A DNA stretch of 11,447 nucleotides from an uncultured Eubacterium sp. (GTDB lineage Bacteria > Bacillota > Clostridia > Lachnospirales > Lachnospiraceae), in NCBI GenBank assembly GCA_910584595.1, contig CAJUBQ010000127.1:1-11447 (forward strand). Direction: 5' to 3'. The position numbers were made by a program, and so were the translations under genes. How positions within the stretch are numbered: the first letter of the stretch is position 1; every line of letters starts with the position of its first letter. The notes under the pieces were generated by a model that did not search any database, was not told where the DNA came from, and was given only the letters and a program-made list of their open reading frames with translations. Below are positions 6,937-11,447 of this stretch, piece by piece.

Positions 6937-8148
6937 ATGGCAAAATTAGAATACAATAAACATTATTTTGAAACAACAAATCCCCATATATATGATAATA
7001 GCGAATTACGAGAACCACAAATACAGGGATATTATAAAGTATATGAGCATTTTATTGTAAGAAATAAAAAGAATACACATGCAATCGTTATACTTCCAAC
7101 AGGAGTTGGGAAGACTGGTTTAATGGGGTTGCTGCCATTTCATATTTGTGAAGGCAGAGCATTAATAATTACTCCTCAGCTTACAATTAAAGATGCTGTA
7201 GTAGATTCGTTAGATCCTGAGAACCCAGAAAGTTTCTGGTATAAAAGAAAAATATTTGATAGAATTGATGAAACTCCCACTTTGGTAGAGTTTTCAGGCG
7301 GTATGAAAAATGAAATTTTGGATGCGGCAAACATAGTAGTTTTAAATATCCATAAATTGCAGGCAAGGCTTAGAAAATCACCTTTAAACTATTTACCTAA
7401 AGATTATTTTGATATGATTATTATTGATGAAGCGCATCATTCAACCGCTAACACATGGGTTGAAACTATTAATCATTTCGACAAAGCAAAAATCGTCAAA
7501 TTGACTGGAACCCCAATACGTACGGATGGTGTGGAACTGGCTGGGGAGCTGGTATATAAATATAAATTAAGCCAGGCTATGGCAAAAGGATATGTTAAAT
7601 CTCTTAGAAATATAGAATATATACCAGAACAGTTGTTATTGACAATTGATAAAGATGAAACAAAGCAATATACGGTAGAGCAATTATTAGAGTTAGGATT
7701 ACGTGACGAGGATTGGATAAGGCGTTCAGTAGCTTTTTCTAAAGAGTGTTCAGAAAGTGTTGTAAAGGAGAGCATTAAGCTATTAGAGAATAAAAGAAGG
7801 GACACATCTAAAGTTCCTCATAAAATTATAGCGGTTGCATGTAGTATTGCACATGCAGAGGAAATAAAACAATTATACATAGAAAAAGGGTATAGGGCAG
7901 AAGTTATACATAGTAAGCAAATGCCAGAAAAGCAAGATGAAACCAAACAAGATGTAGAAAATCATCGCTTAGATGTTATTATCCATGTTGCAATGCTTGG
8001 AGAGGGCTATGATCATCCCTACCTTAGTATTGCTGCTATATTTAGGCCATTTAGAAGTGAGCTTCCATATGAGCAGTTTATAGGCAGAGTTTTAAGGGTT
8101 ATTCCTGATGGGGAAGTTGAAAAAACAGATGATAATATAGCAGAATAA
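6937..8148 (+). pseudogene. DEAD/DEAH-box (SF2) helicase, N-terminal part of a broken gene
   Basis: These 403 codons encode both helicase lobes of an SF2 enzyme of the restriction-helicase type: a Q-like REPQIQGYYKV (25-35), Walker A LPTGVGKT (53-60), DEAH in IIIDEAHH (164-167), motif III LTGT (189-192), motif V GEGYD (355-359) and motif VI QFIGRVLR (380-387). The start is the ATG at 6937, preceded by GAGGTG at 6928-6933. The frame stays open further upstream but lacks a ribosome binding site and helicase-like sequence there. The gene stops at TAA 8146-8148, exactly where an inverted segment begins, and its C-terminal domain continues in the same frame from 8338. Such helicases are common in phage-defence islands. 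A truncated two-lobe ATPase may still be made, but the complete protein is not. Confidence 0.8.
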
Positions 8149-8337
8149 TGCAGTGTCCTTTGTCCTTGTTTGATTGTAAATTGCCAGCGCCTGTTCGTAG
8201 TCGATGTGAAGCAATTCCTGCAATTTATCAATACTTTCTTTCTGCTTCTTCTCTTCCTCTTTTTGCTTTTTGATTAGTTCAGTGTTTAGGTATGTATCTG
8301 TAGTTAAAGTACCTGTTCCTTGTTCTTTCGCAAGGCC
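8146..8337 (-). pseudogene. Inverted middle segment of the helicase gene
   Basis: The plus strand is full of stops here, whereas the minus strand is open and reads GLAKEQGTGTLTTDTYLNTE, then a Lys/Glu-rich coil and LQELLHIDYEQALAIYNQTR. There is no ribosome binding site or plausible own start. Flipping 8146-8337 in place joins the upstream and downstream helicase frames without a shift, giving one 579-codon ORF with a junction reading TKDTAL-PDLRFANKKKN. A coiled linker before a PDLxxA(N/R)KKK-like segment fits my memory of related helicases. Exact breakpoints are uncertain by a few bases. Material may also be missing at the left joint, since homologues as I recall them have more sequence after motif VI. 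Confidence 0.6.
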
Positions 8338-8676
8338 CCAGATTTGCGTTTTGCCAACAAAAAGAAAAATCTTGATGACCAAATAAGAGAAATTTTAGTT
8401 CCACAATTAATTATTAGATTTCATATAGATCAGTCAGGAAAGGATTTATCAAATTGCCGCTTATTTAACGGAAAATATGCATGGATTAAAACGAAAGCGT
8501 CTGATAATGGAGCAATGCTGGCTATGTATTTTAATACATACTTACGGAATGCTATAGGAAAGAAACGCGAAGAATGGCAAATGACAGATTTTGATATAGC
8601 TTTTGAAAAACTAAAGAGTGCAGAAGAATTTGTTGAAAATGTACTGAGTGAGTATTTAAACAATGACGAATATTAA
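8338..8676 (+). pseudogene. C-terminal part of the broken helicase gene
   Basis: 112 codons in the same frame as the N-terminal part, reading PDLRFANKKKNLDDQIREIL, then a basic/aromatic domain (NGKYAWIKTKASDNGAMLAM, YFNTYLRNAIGKKREEW) and a helical end finishing NNDEY. This NGAMLAMYFN-type block is what I expect at the end of defence-island SF2 helicases. The frame can be extended upstream to a TTG at 8320, but those codons come from the inverted segment and have no ribosome binding site, so independent translation is unlikely. The stop at 8674-8676 lies 16 bp before the next gene, suggesting the intact operon was helicase followed by the 108-residue protein. Confidence 0.65.
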
Positions 8677-8692
8677 TTTAGGAGGAACAGGT

Positions 8693-9019
8693 ATGGATGC
8701 TTACATTAAGAAAATATATGATATGTTATATTCACCAATTATATCACCCTACAATTTGTTAGAAAATGCAAAGCTTGATAATTACAGTTATGTAAAATAT
8801 TATACGAATAAAATTGGATTAATAGCTGAAATGCAATGTGAGATTCCAGGTGAGGGGGAGCGGGTATTTTTTTACCAATTTGATAAAAAAGATTATTTAC
8901 AAATAATTTATGAAGGAACAATCGAAAAAAAGAACGTCATATTTTCCAGAGAAGAAGCTGCAATGTCGGCGAAAGAGGAATATTATTCAAGTAAATCAAT
9001 AATTAAGGATGTTTGTTAA
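8693..9019 (+). CDS. 108-residue protein of unknown function in the defence cargo
   Basis: I do not recognise this protein. The ATG at 8693 is chosen because a strong GGAGG (8681-8685) precedes it by seven bases; an in-frame ATG at 8663 overlaps the helicase end and has no such site. The product is Tyr-rich and soluble-looking, with no signal peptide or membrane segment. It has a Tyr-rich N-terminal part (MDAYIKKIYDMLYSPIISPY), a middle part probably forming beta strands (IGLIAEMQCEIPGEGERVFF, then YQFDKKDYLQIIYEGTIE) and an acidic helical end. The gene directly follows the helicase remnant and precedes a hairpin and then kwaA. It was probably co-transcribed with the helicase and may be its partner or a small immunity-type protein; neither can be shown from sequence alone. 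Confidence 0.65.
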   Translation: MDAYIKKIYDMLYSPIISPYNLLENAKLDNYSYVKYYTNKIGLIAEMQCEIPGEGERVFFYQFDKKDYLQIIYEGTIEKKNVIFSREEAAMSAKEEYYSSKSIIKDVC

Positions 9020-9023
9020 TATG

Positions 9024-9057
9024 AAGAGCATTTCGGCTTATATTCCGAAATGCTCTT
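9024..9057 (+). terminator. Strong hairpin, probable weak terminator before kwaA
   Basis: A perfect 13-bp stem (AAGAGCATTTCGG at 9024-9036 pairing with 9045-9057) with an 8-base loop lies five bases after the stop of the upstream gene. Only three T's end or follow the stem (TCTTTGC), so termination may be partial, leaving read-through into kwaA, whose start lies 27 bp further on. No separate promoter for kwaA is evident. Confidence 0.6.
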
Positions 9058-9084
9058 TGCACAAAATATGGGAAGGCGGTATGA

Positions 9085-9723
9085 TTGAGACAAAATTTAT
9101 TTTTGAAGTGGCTTTTAATAGTCCAATCTTTTTCACCTTTATTTGTACTATTGCTTGTAAAATATATAAAAAAAGATGTATCCAAACTCATTTTTAAATT
9201 TATTAACTTGATAGTAGATGGAAATATATCAGTAGCAATACCAAGTGCATTTTTTCATGAAGAAATATTAAGAGTAATTATATGCTTGTTTTGCACAATA
9301 TTGATACTGTTTGGGGGATGGATATATTATTATTTTAAGGGAAGAGAACTTGCGGGATTTGTAGATCGGGCGGAAAAGATTAGTATAAACGGAGATACAA
9401 CAGAGATGAGTATAGCTTTTTTCGTTACATATGTTATTCCTATGGTTATGGATGATATTACAAATATAAGAGGATTTATCTGTTTTATTATTATAATATC
9501 CATGTTAATATTATTGATGAGGAATACAAATCTATATTATCAAAATCCCATTTTGGCAATTTTAGGGTATAAAACCTTTCAATTTACTTTTATAGAAACA
9601 GGAGATGAAACTTTAAAGAATAAGGATTATATTGGTATTACTAGAGGAAAATTTGATTCTTCAAAGATTATTAAATGGAAGTATATCTCAGATAATGTTT
9701 TTTTAGTATACAATAAGAATTAG
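9085..9723 (+). CDS. kwaA: Kiwa anti-phage membrane protein KwaA
   Basis: A 212-residue integral membrane protein with four predicted membrane segments: about 6-27 (LFLKWLLIVQSFSPLFVLLL), 60-84, 107-123 and 129-146. A soluble C-terminal tail follows, containing YQNPILAILGYKTF (152-165), a pattern I associate with KwaA. Length and topology match KwaA, the membrane component of the two-gene Kiwa phage-defence system, thought to respond to phage at the envelope and act with KwaB. The start is the TTG at 9085: GGAAGGCGG (9071-9079) is five bases upstream of it but only one base from the overlapping out-of-frame ATG at 9081. kwaB starts 11 bp after the stop, so the pair forms an operon. The kwaB partner is the main support for the call. 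Confidence 0.82.
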   Translation: MRQNLFLKWLLIVQSFSPLFVLLLVKYIKKDVSKLIFKFINLIVDGNISVAIPSAFFHEEILRVIICLFCTILILFGGWIYYYFKGRELAGFVDRAEKISINGDTTEMSIAFFVTYVIPMVMDDITNIRGFICFIIIISMLILLMRNTNLYYQNPILAILGYKTFQFTFIETGDETLKNKDYIGITRGKFDSSKIIKWKYISDNVFLVYNKN

Positions 9724-9734
9724 GCGGTGGGAAA

Positions 9735-10751
9735 ATGACAAATGAGAATATCATTGAAGAACATGAAACAGAACAGATTTTAAAAGAACGAATAAAAAAT
9801 ATTATTCAAAATATTTTTCAGGATGAAGAATATGGTTTTGAAGTATATATTGAAATGAAATCCGCACCTATCCTTAAACGTTTTAATTTGTCAGAAGGCC
9901 GAATTAGAGATAAAAATAATCCTGAAAAAAATTTTAAAAAGAAAATACAACTTTCTCTTGAGGAGGCAATAAAGGAAAAATTTATAGAAACAGATAAAGA
10001 ATATGATATGGCAGAAAATGTGGCTGATGATCAAAATAAATTTTATGTCATTACTCAAAATGAGGATTATAATCCGTTTAATGTAACGCAATCAGAATTA
10101 AATAATATCGAAAATTATCAAGCAAATGAAAGAGAAAATGCCAGAGGAATTTTCTTTCGCTTTGAGCACTCAGGAAATATTTTTTGGGCATATCAGTTTT
10201 TATATCAAAATGCAATTCCAAATAGAAAAGGGATGGGTTTTCACATTATACCCTCTGAGGGAGATATTTTTGAAGAGCTGAAAAAACCAATTTTACTTTT
10301 GTCAAAAAGAATTGATCTGCTAATAATAGGGGATGAGATAATTTGTGACAAGATAGATTTTATGCAAAAGAATTTTGGCTTCCAAGAGTTTGTTAAATCT
10401 ACAGCTGCAAAAGTTGTAAATAGCATACAGAATTTAGAACTCGTATCTAACCTGGATAAAGTATCAGCATATATAGGTAGAAGCAAATTATTATATGCTA
10501 AAAAAATGATGCGAATTAAAGATTCTAAAGTATTACAAAAAACATCTGAAGAGCTATATGAGAGAGTCACGACTGTACCAAGATGGCAAGGAGTATTCAA
10601 TCTTGACGAGGAAAATCATAAACTTGTAATAAACACTTATCAACAAGTGGAAAATTTAATAGATCTATTGGATGAGAGATACACACGTTCGGATATTACA
10701 GGTGAAGAATATGACACAAGCGCTAAAAAATGGATTGCTCCGATAGGATAA
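9735..10751 (+). CDS. kwaB: Kiwa anti-phage protein KwaB (DUF4868)
   Basis: A 338-residue soluble protein matching the KwaB/DUF4868 type in size, partner and sequence feel. An acidic N-terminal region (about 1-60) precedes a beta-rich part with YNPFNVTQSELNNIE and GIFFRFEHSGNIFWAYQFLY. The C-terminal half (about 175-330) includes FEELKKPILLLSKRIDLLI and FVKSTAAKVVNSIQNLEL, and ends in a helical region typical of DUF4868. In Kiwa, KwaB is reported to work with KwaA at the membrane and to interfere with phage DNA functions through DNA binding. A GGCGGTGGG ribosome binding site lies between the kwaA stop and the ATG. The frame is intact. After its stop only about 50 bp remain before the right attachment repeat, so kwaAB is the last gene pair of the cargo. 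Confidence 0.85.
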   Translation: MTNENIIEEHETEQILKERIKNIIQNIFQDEEYGFEVYIEMKSAPILKRFNLSEGRIRDKNNPEKNFKKKIQLSLEEAIKEKFIETDKEYDMAENVADDQNKFYVITQNEDYNPFNVTQSELNNIENYQANERENARGIFFRFEHSGNIFWAYQFLYQNAIPNRKGMGFHIIPSEGDIFEELKKPILLLSKRIDLLIIGDEIICDKIDFMQKNFGFQEFVKSTAAKVVNSIQNLELVSNLDKVSAYIGRSKLLYAKKMMRIKDSKVLQKTSEELYERVTTVPRWQGVFNLDEENHKLVINTYQQVENLIDLLDERYTRSDITGEEYDTSAKKWIAPIG

Positions 10752-10758
10752 CGTCATG

Positions 10759-10774
10759 TTGTTATACATAACAA
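10759..10774. promoter_or_regulatory. 16-bp palindrome just after kwaB
   Basis: TTGTTAT, two central bases AC, then ATAACAA: 7-bp arms with no T-tract directly following. It lies seven bases after the kwaB stop and 27 bp before the attachment repeat. It could be a weak transcript end or a protein-binding site near the recombination site. The palindrome is certain; the role is not. Confidence 0.3.
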
Positions 10775-10801
10775 TTTGTTAAAATTGGAATATTTTATAG
10801 A

Positions 10802-10833
10802 AAATTTTTAGTCCTACCTTGACACAAGCCAAT
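10802..10833 (+). repeat. 32-bp direct repeat, copy 2: right attachment junction in spmA
   Basis: This is a perfect copy of 6717-6748. Its last six bases, GCCAAT, already encode the Ala-Asn of the SpmA sequence AN(V/F)FGLG, and spmA continues uninterrupted to the right. The repeat is therefore the mobile-element/chromosome junction (attR-like), with the target inside the conserved GLGWAATPAG-coding part of spmA. The crossover core most likely lies within the 3' end of the repeat. Confidence 0.75.
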
Positions 10834-11190
10834 GTGTTTGGGCTGGGGTGGGCGGCTACGCCGGCGGGAATTCGAGCTGTCGAGGAGTTGGAAAAGCTGG
10901 AGGAGGAACGCAGAGAGGGAGTGGCAGAGCATATATTTAATGAAAAACGGAGATTAAAGGGGAAAAAGAGTAAGGTTCAAGCAGTGCCTAAGGGGACGGC
11001 AAGTAATGAGATGTGTACGTTTTTGATTTTGAATATTTCGTCGCTGCAACTGATTCCAGTGAATATGATTGCATATCGGAGCCAGTATGGAAGTGTGAAT
11101 CCGGCTGTAATTGTGGGGCCGGCAATTGTGGCTACAGCATTGAGTACAATTGTGGCTATTATATATTGTAAATTAATGAACAGAAAGTGA
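10828..11190 (+). pseudogene. spmA: SpmA spore maturation protein A, C-terminal part, interrupted by the elements
   Basis: About 120 codons encoding the end of SpmA, a mother-cell membrane protein involved in spore core dehydration. Diagnostic stretches are ANVFGLGWAATPAGIRAVEE, then NEMCTFLILNISSLQLIPVN and PAVIVGPAIVATALSTIVAI, which align well with the corresponding part of Bacillus subtilis SpmA as I remember it. The N-terminal half is absent: left of the Ala-Asn codons the sequence becomes the 32-bp attachment repeat. The open frame reaches a TTG at 10819, but that is element DNA without a ribosome binding site. No spmB, the usual partner gene, follows within the window. The 5' half presumably lies beyond the left edge, so element excision could rebuild the gene. 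Confidence 0.85.
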
Positions 11191-11295
11191 GAATATTTAT
11201 TTATATTGATTGCATTTCATAGCTCCAGACGTATACTGGATGTGCATCTTGAATGATAAAGTGTGGACTGTAGATCTTTGCTTCTTAATTGTAGG

Positions 11296-11320
11296 CAATT
11301 TTCGATAAATTGGAAAATTG
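11296..11320. terminator. Hairpin downstream of spmA
   Basis: An 8-bp stem (CAATTTTC at 11296-11303, GAAAATTG at 11313-11320) with a 9-base loop is followed by TTGTTGG. It could be a weak terminator for spmA, about 105 bp after the stop. The rest of 11191-11392 is AT-rich with no gene that I can support. Confidence 0.35.
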
Positions 11321-11392
11321 TTGTTGGTAAGATGAAATGAAAATATAATTTAATATAATTTTATATCTATTGGCATATGATAATAATTATAG

Positions 11393-11425
11393 TAGTGCCT
11401 TGTTAAGTCTAAAACTGTATCAAAA
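11393..11425 (-). repeat. IS630-like terminal inverted repeat with flanking TA (right copy)
   Basis: A perfect 33-bp reverse complement of 93-125, beginning TA-GTGCCTTGTTAAGTC. Beyond it (11426 onward) the sequence differs from that inside the left element's repeat, so this is probably the opposite (3') terminus of another copy extending past the right edge. AGTGCCTTGTT (11394-11404) can also pair with AACAAGGCACT (11424-11434), forming an 11-bp stem at the terminus. Confidence 0.75.
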
Positions 11426-11447
11426 CAAGGCACTGAAATAAGTTCCT

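Larger units (their letters stand above)
6749..10833. mobile_element. Recombinase-free cargo unit with Kiwa genes, flanked by 32-bp direct repeats
   Basis: About 4.1 kb lies between identical 32-bp direct repeats and contains no recombinase, relaxase or transposase gene. Its contents are a broken helicase gene, a small unknown gene and kwaAB. The right repeat abuts spmA and the left repeat abuts the recombinase trio. That arrangement fits a second element accreted at the same attachment site and mobilisable by the neighbouring recombinases. The cargo is visibly more AT-rich than the spmA remnant, consistent with transfer. The boundaries are seen as repeats; mobility is inferred. Confidence 0.6.

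Noticed and set aside
8092..8382. An independent minus-strand gene across the helicase break
   Set aside because: Its ends are antisense to helicase-coding sequence and it lacks a ribosome binding site. Only the middle (8146-8337) looks like real protein, and it fits the helicase when inverted.
9009..9197. 62-codon plus-strand frame over the hairpin and kwaA start
   Set aside because: It begins inside the previous gene, runs through a terminator-like hairpin and overlaps kwaA out of frame.
10819..10827. TTG at 10819 as a genuine start for the spmA fragment
   Set aside because: These codons are part of the 32-bp attachment repeat shared with 6717-6748 and have no ribosome binding site.
1..11447. 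CRISPR arrays, tRNA or rRNA genes
   Set aside because: No regularly spaced repeats and no cloverleaf or rRNA-like sequence seen on reading both strands.

Overview
The window looks like an accessory region of a low-GC, spore-forming gut Firmicute, most likely a Lachnospiraceae/Clostridia relative. The evidence is an AT-rich sequence with strong AGGAGG-type ribosome binding sites, the regulator/recombinase module typical of clostridial integrative conjugative elements, and the 3' part of the sporulation gene spmA. It is layered mobile DNA: two integrated units joined in tandem inside spmA, bounded at both window edges by ends of the same IS630-like insertion sequence.

Layout. Positions 1-125 are the 5' end of an IS630-like element, with the transposase reading off the left edge and a terminal repeat ending at a TA. 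Positions 126-1500 hold the accessory genes of a conjugative element: a sigma-70-like regulator, a small helix-turn-helix-type protein with a doubtful start, about 400 bp without a convincing gene, and a small conserved protein. Positions 1529-1632 are a compact promoter/operator region. Positions 1633-6661 encode three tandem large serine recombinases, the second and third linked by a tiny overlapping ORF.

Fifty-five bases after the third recombinase is a 32-bp sequence (6717-6748). It recurs perfectly at 10802-10833, exactly where the sequence turns into spmA. The DNA between the copies is a roughly 4.1-kb recombinase-free cargo unit carrying anti-phage-type genes: a DEAD/DEAH helicase gene broken by an internal inversion, a 108-residue protein of unknown function, and a two-gene Kiwa system (kwaA membrane protein, kwaB DUF4868 protein). 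Positions 10828-11190 are the C-terminal part of SpmA. About 200 bp of AT-rich DNA follows, then the second IS630-like terminal repeat at 11393-11425.

How it fits together (inference). The recombinases probably integrated their own element into spmA. A second unit with the same right-end attachment sequence then inserted at, or accreted onto, the right junction. The Kiwa cargo would be a passenger mobilisable in trans or in cis by the neighbouring trio. Because the target is a sporulation gene, excision restoring spmA, as with skin-type elements, is a testable possibility. The 5' half of spmA and the left junction lie outside the window, so this cannot be settled here.
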